Under the pieces are notes generated by a model. It had not been told where the DNA came from and made no database searches. It saw only the letters and a list, made by a program, of their open reading frames with translations. From Lachnospiraceae bacterium (GTDB lineage: Bacteria > Bacillota > Clostridia > Lachnospirales > Lachnospiraceae): a DNA stretch of 64,000 nt. Made by a program: the position numbers and the translations under genes. Location of the stretch: contig JAFRLH010000041.1 in NCBI GenBank assembly GCA_017431345.1, positions 1 through 64,000 of the forward strand, written 5' to 3'. Below, in pieces: positions 18,814-27,961 of the stretch (within the stretch, counting starts at the first letter, position 1; every line of letters begins with the position of its first letter).

Positions 18814-18843
18814 TTGACACGGAACGAGAAATAAAGGTATACT
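18814..18843 (+). promoter_or_regulatory. cls-lysC promoter
   Basis: Consensus TTGACA (18814-18819), an 18-bp spacer and TATACT (18838-18843) precede the cardiolipin synthase start by about 40 bases. Confidence 0.75.
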
Positions 18844-18884
18844 GTATTAGTCTATGCAAAAATGAGAGCATGAGAGGAGATTTG

Positions 18885-20453
18885 ATGGAGACGTTATACA
18901 GACAGCGTTTTCAGAAAGGTCGGAAAGGAATATTCAGCATCATATTCAGCCGGAAGGTGATCATGATCCTTCTGGTCCTTCTGCAGGTGTCGGCACTGTG
19001 GGTTCTCTTTGCCTGGCTCTCACAGTTCGTTCTCTATGTATATGGTGCATTCCTGGTCATTCAGCTTGCCCTTGTCATTTTTATAATGAACAGACGCGGC
19101 AGCGACGCTGCGTTCAAGATGTCCTGGATGGCGCTGATCATGACGCTTCCTGTGGTCGGCGTGCTTTTCTATCTCTTTGTGGAAAGCCAGACCGGCAGCA
19201 GGCGGATCCAGAAAAGGCTCAGGAACAATATCGCAGAGACAAAAGACTATCTGACACAGAATCCGTCTGTTATCCGGGAAATGAATGAGGAGGAACCGCA
19301 CAGCATCGGTCTTGCGCTGTATATGGACCGGTTCGGCGGATACCCGGCTTATACAAATACGGATCTGAAGTATTATCCGCTGGGAGATGATTTCTTCCCG
19401 GATCTGCTTGAGAAACTGGAGGAAGCAGAATCCTTCATTTTCATGGAGTTCTTTATCCTGGACCGGGGAGAGATGCTCGAAGCCGTGCTGGATATCCTCA
19501 GGAGAAAGGCGAAAGACGGTGTTGATGTCAGGATCATGTATGACGGAACATGCTCGCTCAGCCTGCTTCCGTTCAACTACCCCGAAAGACTGAAGGCGTA
19601 CGGCATATCCTGCAGGGTCTTTTCCCAGGTGATCCCGATGTTCTCGACTTATCAGAACAACAGAGATCACCGGAAGATCGTTGTCATCGACGGCAAGACC
19701 GGTTTTACCGGCGGCGTGAATCTGGCAGATGAGTATATCAACAGGAAGGAACGGTTCGGTCACTGGAAAGACAGCGCAGTGATGCTGAAAGGAGATGCTG
19801 TCAAGAGCCTTACAGTCATGTTCCTGCAGATGTGGCATGACAGGACCGAACAGGAAAACTACAGTAAATATATCATGCCTCCCGTGCCTGCGGGAGACAG
19901 GCAGGGCGGGTTCGTGATGCCGTATGCGGACAGCCCTCTTGACGATGAACCTGTCGGAGCGTATGTGTATCTGGACATCATCAATCATGCGGAAAAATAT
20001 CTGCATATCTTTTCTCCGTACCTGGTGCTTCCCGACGAGATGATGAGCGCACTGAAGTTCGCATCCAAAAGAGGCGTGGATGTGAAGCTCATCGTGCCGC
20101 ATATTCCGGATAAAAAATATACCTATCTCCTAGCCCGGATCTCTTATGAAGAGCTGATCCCGGCAGGAGTGAGGATCTTTGAATATGAACCCGGGTTCAT
20201 CCATTCCAAATGCTTTGTTTCCGATGACAGATGCTGTACGGTCGGAACAGTCAATATGGATTTCCGGAGCCTGTATCTGCATTTTGAATGCGGTGTTTAT
20301 GCGTCAGCCCATCCTATGGTCGCTGATGTGGAAACCGATTTTCAGGAGACGCTTCGGAAATGTACGGAAATCACTGAAGAAGATGTAAACACTTATCCGT
20401 TCATAAAGAGAATGACCGGATATATCCTGCGGGTGGTTGCTCCGCAGATGTAG
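18885..20453 (+). CDS. cls: Cardiolipin synthase (phospholipase D superfamily)
   Basis: This 522-residue membrane enzyme joins two phosphatidylglycerols to make cardiolipin. Three N-terminal hydrophobic segments (about 20-45, 48-70 and 85-105) precede two HKD catalytic motifs: NNRDHRKIVVIDGKTGFTGG and HSKCFVSDDRCCTVGTVN. ATG 18885 was chosen because AGAGGAGAT lies just upstream; the in-frame ATG 15 bases earlier lacks a site. It is followed nine bases later by lysC, an unusual but clear co-transcription. Confidence 0.93.
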   Translation: METLYRQRFQKGRKGIFSIIFSRKVIMILLVLLQVSALWVLFAWLSQFVLYVYGAFLVIQLALVIFIMNRRGSDAAFKMSWMALIMTLPVVGVLFYLFVESQTGSRRIQKRLRNNIAETKDYLTQNPSVIREMNEEEPHSIGLALYMDRFGGYPAYTNTDLKYYPLGDDFFPDLLEKLEEAESFIFMEFFILDRGEMLEAVLDILRRKAKDGVDVRIMYDGTCSLSLLPFNYPERLKAYGISCRVFSQVIPMFSTYQNNRDHRKIVVIDGKTGFTGGVNLADEYINRKERFGHWKDSAVMLKGDAVKSLTVMFLQMWHDRTEQENYSKYIMPPVPAGDRQGGFVMPYADSPLDDEPVGAYVYLDIINHAEKYLHIFSPYLVLPDEMMSALKFASKRGVDVKLIVPHIPDKKYTYLLARISYEELIPAGVRIFEYEPGFIHSKCFVSDDRCCTVGTVNMDFRSLYLHFECGVYASAHPMVADVETDFQETLRKCTEITEEDVNTYPFIKRMTGYILRVVAPQM

Positions 20454-20461
20454 GAGGAAAC

Positions 20462-21781
20462 ATGAAGAAAGTAGTCAAATTCGGCGGCAGTTCACTTGCA
20501 AGCGCGGAACAGTTCAGGAAGGCGGCTGACATAGTCAGATCGGATATTTCCAGAAGATACGTTGTTCCTTCTGCGCCGGGAAAGAGGGATCCCAAGGACA
20601 CCAAGGTAACGGATCTGCTCTACCGGTGCTATGATCTTGCGGAAGCGGGCAGAAACTATCACGAAGAGCTTTTCAGGATCAGGGGCAGATATGATGAGAT
20701 CATCCGCGGACTCGGAATGGATCTTGATCTGACGGAAGAATTTGCCGAGATCGAGCGCAAGATCGATGCCCGCGCCGGACGTGCGTATGCCGCTTCCAGA
20801 GGAGAGTACCTGAACGGAAAGATCATGGCGGCCTATCTGGGATTCACTTTTGTGGATGCCGCCAAAGTCATTTATTTTAATGAAGACGGTGAATTCGATC
20901 CCGAGCTCACCGACAAAGTGCTGGCGGAAAAACTTGCCGGCATTGAAAAAGCAGTCGTTCCGGGCTTTTACGGCGCGGATCCGGAAGGCCGGATCTGTAC
21001 GTTTTCAAGAGGCGGCTCCGATATAACCGGTTCTATTGTTGCCAGGGCCATCAAGGCTTCTCTGTATGAGAACTGGACGGATGTTTCCGGATTCCTGCTC
21101 ACGGATCCTCATATCGTAAAGGATCCGGTGATCATCAATATCATTACTTATAAAGAGCTCAGAGAGCTTTCCTACATGGGCGCGGGCGTACTGCATGATG
21201 AAGCGATCTTCCCTGTGCGCAAAGCCGGTATCCCGATCAATATCAGGAATACGAACGATCCGGACGCACCGGGCACCATGATCGTCAAGACGACCGGGGC
21301 GAAATCCAGATATACCATCACCGGTATTGCCGGCAGAAAAGGATTTGTCGCGGTAAACGTGGAAAAGGACCGCATGAATTCCGAGATCGGATTTGGCAGG
21401 AAGGTGCTGGAGGCGTTTGAAAAATATGGTATTTCTTTTGAACATATGCCTTCCGGAATCGATACGCTGAGCGTATTTGTGGAACAGGAAGCGTTTGAGC
21501 CCAAGGAGCAGGCTGTACTGGCGGCGATCAACAGGATGGCAGCGCCGGATGTAATTACCATCGATACGGATCTTGCGCTGATCGCGGTCGTAGGACGTTC
21601 TATGAAGGACGCCAGAGGAACAGCCGGAAGGGTATTCGCATCGCTTGCCCATGCACGGATCAATGTCAGGATGATCGACCAGGGGTCTGACGAGGAGAAT
21701 ATCATTATCGGCGTCAAGAATGATGATTTTGAAGCCGCGATCAGGGCGATCTATTCCATCTTTGTGGATACACGCATTTAA
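20462..21781 (+). CDS. lysC: Aspartate kinase
   Basis: This 439-residue enzyme phosphorylates aspartate, the entry step to lysine, DAP, threonine and methionine. The kinase motif KFGGSSLAS is at residues 6-14, and FSRGGSDITGS lies in the aspartate-binding region. The C-terminal half carries two ACT domains (about 285-439; e.g. VAVNVEKDRMNSEIGF and VVGRSMKDARGTAGRVF) for feedback inhibition. It starts nine bases after cls behind AGGAGG. The DAP made downstream feeds ddh and murE. The inhibiting amino acid is not readable. Confidence 0.95.
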   Translation: MKKVVKFGGSSLASAEQFRKAADIVRSDISRRYVVPSAPGKRDPKDTKVTDLLYRCYDLAEAGRNYHEELFRIRGRYDEIIRGLGMDLDLTEEFAEIERKIDARAGRAYAASRGEYLNGKIMAAYLGFTFVDAAKVIYFNEDGEFDPELTDKVLAEKLAGIEKAVVPGFYGADPEGRICTFSRGGSDITGSIVARAIKASLYENWTDVSGFLLTDPHIVKDPVIINIITYKELRELSYMGAGVLHDEAIFPVRKAGIPINIRNTNDPDAPGTMIVKTTGAKSRYTITGIAGRKGFVAVNVEKDRMNSEIGFGRKVLEAFEKYGISFEHMPSGIDTLSVFVEQEAFEPKEQAVLAAINRMAAPDVITIDTDLALIAVVGRSMKDARGTAGRVFASLAHARINVRMIDQGSDEENIIIGVKNDDFEAAIRAIYSIFVDTRI

Positions 21782-21841
21782 TCCGGAGCAGAATACAATC
21801 TCTGCTCTGCTGCAATATATACAGGGGAGGAAGTACAGCAA

Positions 21842-22792
21842 ATGGAGAAATATTGTTTTGGCGTTGACGTTGGGGGAACAACGGTCAAAATCGGTCTTTT
21901 TCGGGACGATTTGCAGATGGTCAGCAAATGGGAGATCCCGACCAGGACGGAAGAGAACGGAAGAAATATCATCCCTGATATCGCGGATTCGATCAAACAG
22001 GAGATGAAGGATAAGGAACTGAAACCGGAAAATGTGCTCGGCATCGGCATCGGCATCCCCGGACCGGTACTGGAGGAGTCTGTCGTCAACAACTGCGTCA
22101 ACCTCGGCTGGGGCGTGGTAAACGTCAAGAAGGAGCTGTCTTCCCAGCTGTATTATCTTCCGGTAAAGGCCGGAAATGATGCGAATGTGGCTGCTCTCGG
22201 AGAAGCTGTTGCAGGTGCCGGAGAAGGAAGAAGGAATGTTGTCATGCTGACGCTGGGAACCGGCCTGGGCGGCGGCGTCATTATCGACGGAAACATTCAT
22301 GCGGGAGCGCATGGCGCTGCCGGTGAATTCGGACATATGCCTATGTTTGATAAAGCAGTCGATTACTGCGGATGCGGAAAGAGAGGCTGTGCTGAACAGA
22401 TCGCCGGCGCAAAAGGGATGATCTCCTATACCAGGCATCTGATCGCAGGCGGAGAGTCGCGCTCCGGATTATCTTTCCTGAGGGAATTCACCGCAAGAGA
22501 TATCTTCGATTTTGCAAAAGACGGAGACGAACTTGCCAATACTGTCGTGAATGAGATGGTCGAAACACTGGGAAAAACGCTTTCTGTTCTCGGCGCCGCT
22601 TTTGATCCGGAAGTGTTCATTATCGGCGGAGGCATGAGCCGTGCCGGAGAGTGGCTGCTGGAAAAAATAAGGGCCTCCTATGAGGAAAAAGCGTTTCATG
22701 CAGTAAAGAATACCGAAATCATTGGCGCAACGCTGGGAAATGATGCCGGAATGACAGGGGCTGCTGCGCTGATCATTAAGGGATTATCATAA
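21842..22792 (+). CDS. glk: Glucokinase, ROK family
   Basis: This 316-residue ROK-family sugar kinase has the phosphate-binding motif VDVGGTTVKIGLF (8-20). The mid-protein GTGLGGGVIIDG segment is followed by the zinc motif CGCGKRGCAEQIAGAKG. It phosphorylates glucose in the cytosol with ATP. No DNA-binding domain is present, so it is a kinase and not a ROK repressor. It lies 60 bases after lysC behind GGGGAGGAAG and is probably the last gene of the cls transcript. Confidence 0.92.
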   Translation: MEKYCFGVDVGGTTVKIGLFRDDLQMVSKWEIPTRTEENGRNIIPDIADSIKQEMKDKELKPENVLGIGIGIPGPVLEESVVNNCVNLGWGVVNVKKELSSQLYYLPVKAGNDANVAALGEAVAGAGEGRRNVVMLTLGTGLGGGVIIDGNIHAGAHGAAGEFGHMPMFDKAVDYCGCGKRGCAEQIAGAKGMISYTRHLIAGGESRSGLSFLREFTARDIFDFAKDGDELANTVVNEMVETLGKTLSVLGAAFDPEVFIIGGGMSRAGEWLLEKIRASYEEKAFHAVKNTEIIGATLGNDAGMTGAAALIIKGLS

Positions 22793-22830
22793 GAAAGAAA
22801 AGAAACAGTGGAATAAAATATAAAAATAAT

Positions 22831-22867
22831 ATTCTAAATTGCTAGAATTCGTCATATAAACTATAAT
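22831..22867 (+). promoter_or_regulatory. Promoter of the BlaI-like gene with overlapping inverted repeat
   Basis: TTGCTA (22839-22844), a 17-bp spacer and TATAAT (22862-22867) form the promoter. ATTCTA-N6-TAGAAT (22831-22848) is a perfect 6-bp inverted repeat covering the -35, a good position for an autorepressor site. It differs from the TACA/TGTA type of classical BlaI operators. Confidence 0.55.
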
Positions 22868-22913
22868 CTTGTTGGAAAGTCGGGGGGAAAAATACATATA
22901 GCTGGAGGTTGCT

Positions 22914-23252
22914 ATGAATTTTACCGATTTATCCGATCGCGAGCTAATGGTTATGAAATGTCTTTGGGAGTCGGATTCTCCGATGACAGTCGGAGAACTG
23001 ATCATCAGTATAGAAGAAGCGTATAACATTGTTTACAAGGAAACGACGGTTTATACATTTCTGAAGAGACTGAAAGACAAAAAATATGTAAGCTCTTATA
23101 AAAAGGGAACTTCCCGTTTCTCTCCGTGTGTGGGCGAGACAGAGTTTCTTGAAGATTACGCCGCAAGAATGGCGGATTTCTGGAGTGCAGGAGCTTCAAA
23201 GACATTTTTGGCTGCTTACGGACGTTATATGGAACAGTCGGAGCGGGGCTGA
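22914..23252 (+). CDS. BlaI/MecI/CopY-family transcriptional regulator
   Basis: This 112-residue protein begins with LSDRELMVMKCLWESDSPMTVGELI and continues with YKETTVYTFLKRLKDKKYV, the winged helix-turn-helix of penicillinase-repressor-type regulators. The C-terminal dimerisation and cleavage region is short. No BlaR1-like sensor protease, beta-lactamase or copper pump is adjacent, so the signal and target are unknown and it may regulate distant genes or only itself. The start follows GGAGG. A terminator follows at once. Confidence 0.85.
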   Translation: MNFTDLSDRELMVMKCLWESDSPMTVGELIISIEEAYNIVYKETTVYTFLKRLKDKKYVSSYKKGTSRFSPCVGETEFLEDYAARMADFWSAGASKTFLAAYGRYMEQSERG

Positions 23253-23281
23253 TCTGCCGTAAGACGGAAATAAATTAGCGA

Positions 23282-23318
23282 AAAAGAATGTGCAGGATGA
23301 CCTGCACATTCTTTTTTA
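23282..23318 (+). terminator. Terminator after the BlaI-like gene
   Basis: The arms AGAATGTGCAGG and CCTGCACATTCT close a 4-base loop and are followed by T6. Confidence 0.88.
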
Positions 23319-23347
23319 TGGGAGAGAAAAGAGGAGAGCAGGACTGG

Positions 23348-23440
23348 GTGAGAGCGGAGAAAGCTGAGAGCGGAAAAAAGCTGAGAGCGGAACATGCTGA
23401 GAGCGGAACATGCTGAGAGCGGAAAAAGCTGAGAGCAGTT
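23348..23440. repeat. Tandem repeat of a 16-17 bp unit (GCTGAGAGCGGAAAAA-like)
   Basis: Units begin at 23363, 23380, 23396, 23412 and 23428, with a degenerate first unit at 23348 and a truncated last one. Variation is confined to the last four bases (AAAA or ACAT). The array is noncoding and lies between the BlaI-like gene's terminator and the fbp stop. Confidence 0.85.
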
Positions 23441-23566
23441 GTTCGAACAAAAATCAGAGATTTTTGTTCTCAACACGGCTGTCGCCGTATATAATGAAAA
23501 AGGAAAACCGGGATTCAAGTAAACTTGTCTCCCGGCCTTCCTTTTTCATTATGCACTGCTCTCAGC
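23428..23566. repeat. Nested palindromes downstream of fbp, probable fbp terminator region
   Basis: The outer arms GCTGAGAGCAGT (23428-23439) and ACTGCTCTCAGC (23555-23566) enclose two inner hairpins. One has arms GAACAAAAAT/ATTTTTGTTC (23445-23454/23460-23469). The other has a 15-bp stem (23491-23505/23538-23552) plus CCGGGA/TCCCGG. The last hairpin is 23 bases beyond the fbp stop and may end fbp transcription. The outer left arm is the final unit of the tandem array, so array and palindrome are linked. Confidence 0.7.
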
Positions 23567-23574
23567 TAACGCGA

Positions 23575-25536
23575 TCATTCTTTCTCCGGAATCAGTCCCG
23601 ATCTGTAGCACTCCAGGAGGGCCTTGAGATCTTTCAGCTGCATCCGGATCCTGGTCCCGTGCTCCGTATCCCTGACCGATTTGCGTTTGCGGACACCTTC
23701 CACGACCATCGTCTCGGAATGGATATCGCTTCCGTTCCTGATCGCGTCTTCCTTGGAAGTGAAGGGCTCATGGTAGACCAGCTTCAGTCCGTAGGAATTG
23801 GAGATCAGCGTGTAACCCGCAATACCGGTGGTCTTCTGATAGGCTCTGGAGAAACCGCCGTCGATCATCAGAAGTTTGCCGCCGCACTTGATGGGAGATT
23901 CTCCTTTCTTCTGCTTGACCGGTACGTGACCGTTGATGATATGGGATTCTTCCCAGTCAAGGCCGAATTCATCGAAGATGCGTTTGATGACTTCTTCGTT
24001 GTTGTACAGTTTGTAATAAGGCGTCTTCGGTTCATTGTGCGTTTCTTTGTCGGCGATAAAGTAGCGCTCGAAAGTCGTCATCTTGTATTTGCCGAACAGC
24101 GGAGACAGCGGATGTGTCCACAGGAAGTAAATGACATCCGTTGCGTAATCCTTCTCCGGACCGGCGGGAAGATAATATCCCTTGCGGACATAATTATCCA
24201 GCACATCCATTACTTCCTTGCCTTTATAGCATTTGTTCCCAAGCGGAACCTCAGCCAGCTCTCCTTCCTCCGTAAGAGGAATGCTGCCGTGGAAGAGAAG
24301 ATTCTGGTTGTAGATCAGGTACAGTCTGCCTCTGTTCAGCAGGAAGCGGACATGGCGCTGCAGTCTTTCGCTGTTCATGAAGCTCTTCTGAAGATGAAGC
24401 ATGACGTCTTCTTCCTCTGCAGTAAGCGCGTAAGGATCTTTGGGATCCACTGTAGGGAAGCCCATTTCCTTCATGGGATATTCCTTGCCGTAGCAGTTGA
24501 TAACGCCGCGCTCCCAGTCGATCTTGTCAAGCAGCAGACGGTCTTCCATATGCCATTCGGGATGTCTCTTGATCAGCTGTCCCTCGAGCTTGAACTGGAT
24601 AACAGCGATCGCCTTATGCATCTTGATATCCTGTTCCAGATCGTTGATGTCATATGTTTTCTCATCATATTTCAGTCCGAAACAGCTGCAGGGATCATCT
24701 TTATATGCCTCCATGGCAAAACGCATCAGCGGGATCAGATTGATGCCGTAGCCGTTCTCCACGGTGTCAAGGTTGCCGTAACGGGCGGTCAGACGAAGGG
24801 CGGTGGCGATCAGTGTAAGGTTGCCGCAGGCGGCGCCCATCCATACCACATCATGATTTCCCCACTGGATATCAAGGTTCTTGATGCCCATCAGCGTGTC
24901 CATGATGATATCCGGACCGGGGCCTCTGTCGTAGATGTCGCCGATGATATGAAGATGGTTGACCGTCAGTCTCTGGATCGTCTCGGAAAACGCCACGATG
25001 CACTCTTCAACGCGTTCGGTCTGAATGAGCGCTTCCAGGATCCTGTCGTAATAATTATCTTTGTCGGCGTAATCCGTTTCACTCATCAGTTCTTCGATCA
25101 GATAAGCAAAATCTTCCGGCATGGATTTGCGGACTTTGGAACGGGTGTACTTCTTGGCAGACTGTCTTGCCATACGGATGAGACGCAGCAGCATGGTACG
25201 GTACCAGTCATGCATGTTCTCACCGGATTCCTTGACAAGCGCGATCTTTTCCTTGGGGTAATAAATCAGGGTCGCGAGATCTTTCTTATCCTGCGGGGTA
25301 AGATTAAAGCCGAATTCGTCTTCGATCTTGCTTCTTACGGCGCCGGAACCGTTCTTCATGATATGAACGAACTGCTCGTATTCGCCGTGGATATCAGTCA
25401 TGAAATGTTCGGTTTCCTTGGGGAGCTGAAGAATGGAGCACAGGTTGATGATCTCCGTGCTCGTTTTGGCAATCGACGGGAAACGGTAAGAGAGCGCTTC
25501 AAGATACTTCCTGTCGAATTCACTTGTTTCGTTCAT
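23575..25536 (-). CDS. fbp: Fructose-1,6-bisphosphatase class III
   Basis: This 653-residue firmicute-type FBPase, built on a metallophosphatase fold, dephosphorylates fructose-1,6-bisphosphate in gluconeogenesis. Metal-site motifs are visible: DIHGEYEQF near residue 48, GDIYDRGPGPD, GNHDVVWMG, and a late NGHVPVK. Length is close to the 640-670 usual for the class. Start ATG 25536 follows a perfect AGGAGG at seven bases, which rejects the longer upstream extension that runs through the promoter. It is divergent from a small phosphodiesterase gene. Confidence 0.96.
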   Translation of the reverse strand: MNETSEFDRKYLEALSYRFPSIAKTSTEIINLCSILQLPKETEHFMTDIHGEYEQFVHIMKNGSGAVRSKIEDEFGFNLTPQDKKDLATLIYYPKEKIALVKESGENMHDWYRTMLLRLIRMARQSAKKYTRSKVRKSMPEDFAYLIEELMSETDYADKDNYYDRILEALIQTERVEECIVAFSETIQRLTVNHLHIIGDIYDRGPGPDIIMDTLMGIKNLDIQWGNHDVVWMGAACGNLTLIATALRLTARYGNLDTVENGYGINLIPLMRFAMEAYKDDPCSCFGLKYDEKTYDINDLEQDIKMHKAIAVIQFKLEGQLIKRHPEWHMEDRLLLDKIDWERGVINCYGKEYPMKEMGFPTVDPKDPYALTAEEEDVMLHLQKSFMNSERLQRHVRFLLNRGRLYLIYNQNLLFHGSIPLTEEGELAEVPLGNKCYKGKEVMDVLDNYVRKGYYLPAGPEKDYATDVIYFLWTHPLSPLFGKYKMTTFERYFIADKETHNEPKTPYYKLYNNEEVIKRIFDEFGLDWEESHIINGHVPVKQKKGESPIKCGGKLLMIDGGFSRAYQKTTGIAGYTLISNSYGLKLVYHEPFTSKEDAIRNGSDIHSETMVVEGVRKRKSVRDTEHGTRIRMQLKDLKALLECYRSGLIPEKE

Positions 25537-25573
25537 GAGTTTTCCTCCTGGAAATGGAAAATTTGCATAATAT

Positions 25574-25602
25574 AGTGTAACATAAAGGAAGGATAGTGTC
25601 AA
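25574..25602 (-). promoter_or_regulatory. fbp promoter
   Basis: Minus-strand TTGACA (25597-25602), a 17-bp spacer and TACACT (25574-25579) lie about 40 bases before the fbp start. Confidence 0.72.
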
Positions 25603-25695
25603 AGATAAGAAAGATATGGTAAAATTTATCTTTCGTAATCCGGAATCCTCAGGTATAATGAATCGGAATCTCACTGAAACGGAGAAAACAGGAAT

Positions 25696-26241
25696 ATGAA
25701 ATATTTTATTGTATCGGACATCCACGGATCGGCATTTTACTGCAGGAAAGCCCTGGAAGCCTACCGAAGGGAAGGTGCTGACAGAATGCTTCTTCTGGGA
25801 GATATTCTGTATCACGGTCCCAGAAATCCGCTTCCGGAGGAATATGATCCGCCGGCGGTCGCGAAGATGCTGAACGCCATGAAAAATGAGATCCTGTGCG
25901 TCCGCGGGAACTGTGAGGCGGAGGTGGATCAGATGGTGCTGGCATTTCCCGTGATGGCAGATTATGCGCTGCTCGCCGCGGGTTCGCATATGATCTTCAT
26001 GACACACGGACATCTTTTCAACACGGAACAGCTTCCGCCGTTAATGGACGGTGATATTCTCCTGCACGGCCATACCCATTTGTCTGTCTGTGAAGATCAT
26101 GGCAGCTATGTATATATGAATCCCGGCTCGGTCTCCCTGCCGAAAGAAGACCATCCGCATGGCTATATGACCTTTGACGGAAGCGAATTTTTGTGGAAGA
26201 CGCTGGACGGGGAGATATACAGAAGACACAAACTGTCGTAA
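25696..26241 (+). CDS. YfcE-type metallophosphodiesterase
   Basis: This 181-residue calcineurin-like phosphoesterase has SDIHGS (7-12), GDILYHGP, VRGNCEAEVD, THGH and HGHTH, the complete two-metal ligand set. The YfcE/MJ0936 group hydrolyses phosphodiesters, but the natural substrate is unknown. A TATAAT at 25654-25659 without a strong -35 lies 37 bases upstream, so this gene may begin the long co-oriented run that follows. Confidence 0.88.
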   Translation: MKYFIVSDIHGSAFYCRKALEAYRREGADRMLLLGDILYHGPRNPLPEEYDPPAVAKMLNAMKNEILCVRGNCEAEVDQMVLAFPVMADYALLAAGSHMIFMTHGHLFNTEQLPPLMDGDILLHGHTHLSVCEDHGSYVYMNPGSVSLPKEDHPHGYMTFDGSEFLWKTLDGEIYRRHKLS

Positions 26242-26304
26242 CAGAGGGGCTGCAGCGGATGACGATCCGGCCCTGCAGATGCTATACTATCGGGGAAGAG
26301 CAAT

Positions 26305-27048
26305 ATGAAGAAGAATTACAGGATCATCCTTTCCTATGACGGTACCAGATTTTACGGCTGGGAACATCAGCGGGACAGGGAGATGACGATCCAGGGGAAG
26401 CTGGAGAGCGTTCTTGCCAGGCTTGCCGGAGAACCGGTGGAAGTGCTGGGCGCCGGCAGAACGGATGCAGGAGTGCATGCACTTGGCATGGTCGCGAACT
26501 TCAGGCTCGATACGGAACTGTCTGAAACGGAACTGAAAGCGTACATGAACCGATATCTGCCGGAAGATATCAGTATAAACGAGCTGGTGCAGGCAGGAGA
26601 CCGTTTTCATGCCAGGTACAATGCGACGGGAAAGACCTACCGGTATACCTGCTATATCGGTGAGGAGAAGCCTGTTTTTGAAAGACGTTTTGTTTATGTG
26701 CCGGAATGCCGGCCGGATGTGGAACAGATGAGGGCTGCCGCGGAATATCTGAAAGGCACGCATGACTATGCTTCTTTCTGCAGCAATCCGAGGATGAAGA
26801 AGAGCACGGTACGATGTGTGGATAAGATCGATATCGTCAGTAAGGGACCGTGGCTTACTTTTTATTATCACGGGAACGGATTCCTCCAGCATATGGTGCG
26901 GATCCTTACCGGGACCCTGCTCGAAGTCGGCGCGGGAAAGCGGACGCCGGAAAGCATGCAGGATCTTCTGGAAGCGAAGTGCAGAGCGCTGGCCGGCGTG
27001 ACTGCACCTGCAAAAGGGCTTTGTCTGATAAAGGTGGATTATGATTGA
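26305..27048 (+). CDS. truA: tRNA pseudouridine(38-40) synthase
   Basis: This 247-residue TruA isomerises uridines 38-40 in the tRNA anticodon arm. The catalytic motif GRTDAGVHA (about 51-59) contains the nucleophilic Asp. The YDGTRFYGWEHQ N-terminus, TGKTYRYTCY strand and FLQHMVRILTGTLLEVG C-terminal helix match the family. It overlaps the next gene by 8 bases, so translation is coupled. Confidence 0.95.
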   Translation: MKKNYRIILSYDGTRFYGWEHQRDREMTIQGKLESVLARLAGEPVEVLGAGRTDAGVHALGMVANFRLDTELSETELKAYMNRYLPEDISINELVQAGDRFHARYNATGKTYRYTCYIGEEKPVFERRFVYVPECRPDVEQMRAAAEYLKGTHDYASFCSNPRMKKSTVRCVDKIDIVSKGPWLTFYYHGNGFLQHMVRILTGTLLEVGAGKRTPESMQDLLEAKCRALAGVTAPAKGLCLIKVDYD

Positions 27049-27916
27049 ACTGAAATATATGACACCGTCATCGCCATTCTACAGAGATAAAGATATCCGG
27101 GATGCTTATCTCGAGGATGACGGCAGCGGACTGCCGCTCTTACGGTTTCACAGCCTGGATGTGCTCCCAGGTATTGATGCGGCGTTTACCACGAGATACG
27201 GCGGCGTGAGCACAGGATATCTTTCGTCGCTGAACCTGGGATTTGACCGCGGCGACGTGCCCGGAAATGTGCTGACCAATTATCAGAGGGTGATGAGGAG
27301 GCTGGACGGCTGTCTTGACGACGTGGTCATGACGCAGCAGGTGCATAAGACGAAGCTGGTGAAAGCTTCCCGTGCACTGACGGTCGGCGAAACGCTGACG
27401 CGGAAGGCCGGAGAGACGGACGGACTGTTTGCCGATGAACCGGAGCTGATCCTTTCCGCGACATTTGCGGACTGTGTGCCGGTGTTCCTTGCGGACAGGA
27501 ACGGAAGATGCATTTCGCTCATCCATTCCGGATGGAAAGGGACCGTGGAAAAGATCGCAGCACGCGGTACAGAAGCGATGGAAGCGATGGGCTGCGCGCC
27601 GGAGGATATCATTGCCGTAATCGGGCCGTGTATTTCCGGGGATCGTTATGAGTTCAGTACGGCCGGTACGGAAGTGTTCAGAACAGTCTTTAAAGAGAAG
27701 GCATGTTCTGATATAATAAAAAGAATGGATGATGCGCATTCGTTCGTGGATCTTCCCGCAGCGATCTGGCATACACTGGTCCAGGCCGGCGTCAGACCGG
27801 ATCATATCCATTTTTCGGGACTTTGTACAGACGAAAACAGAGAGCATCTGTTTTCGCATCGTGCAGTTAACGGAAGACGGGGGAATATGAACGCGTTTCT
27901 GAGAATGCGCAGATAA
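27041..27916 (+). CDS. pgeF: YfiH/PgeF multicopper-like (laccase-domain) protein
   Basis: This 291-residue member of the YfiH/LACC1 family has the metal triad context QQVHKT, FADCVPVFL and HSGWKGT, giving His-Cys-His ligands. The family was once called polyphenol oxidase. It is now known for purine nucleoside phosphorylase/adenosine deaminase-type activity and for correcting MurC mis-incorporation. Its position just before murF in a peptidoglycan-rich operon fits a cell-wall quality role (inference). The start overlaps truA. Confidence 0.88.
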   Translation: MIELKYMTPSSPFYRDKDIRDAYLEDDGSGLPLLRFHSLDVLPGIDAAFTTRYGGVSTGYLSSLNLGFDRGDVPGNVLTNYQRVMRRLDGCLDDVVMTQQVHKTKLVKASRALTVGETLTRKAGETDGLFADEPELILSATFADCVPVFLADRNGRCISLIHSGWKGTVEKIAARGTEAMEAMGCAPEDIIAVIGPCISGDRYEFSTAGTEVFRTVFKEKACSDIIKRMDDAHSFVDLPAAIWHTLVQAGVRPDHIHFSGLCTDENREHLFSHRAVNGRRGNMNAFLRMRR

Positions 27917-27961
27917 CAATTATAAAAATACAGCATTAATCTGATAAGGAGAACAGCGGAT

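Noticed and set aside
23348-23440. CRISPR-like array
   Set aside because: Units are 16-17 bp without unique spacers of CRISPR length and no cas genes are present; it is a simple tandem repeat.
23410-25575. A 721-codon open frame antisense to fbp
   Set aside because: fbp on the other strand has all metallophosphatase motifs and a strong start site. The antisense frame has no recognisable domain.
25537-26013. N-terminal extension of fbp into the divergent gene
   Set aside because: It would cross the fbp promoter and lacks a ribosome site. The ATG at 25536 follows AGGAGG.
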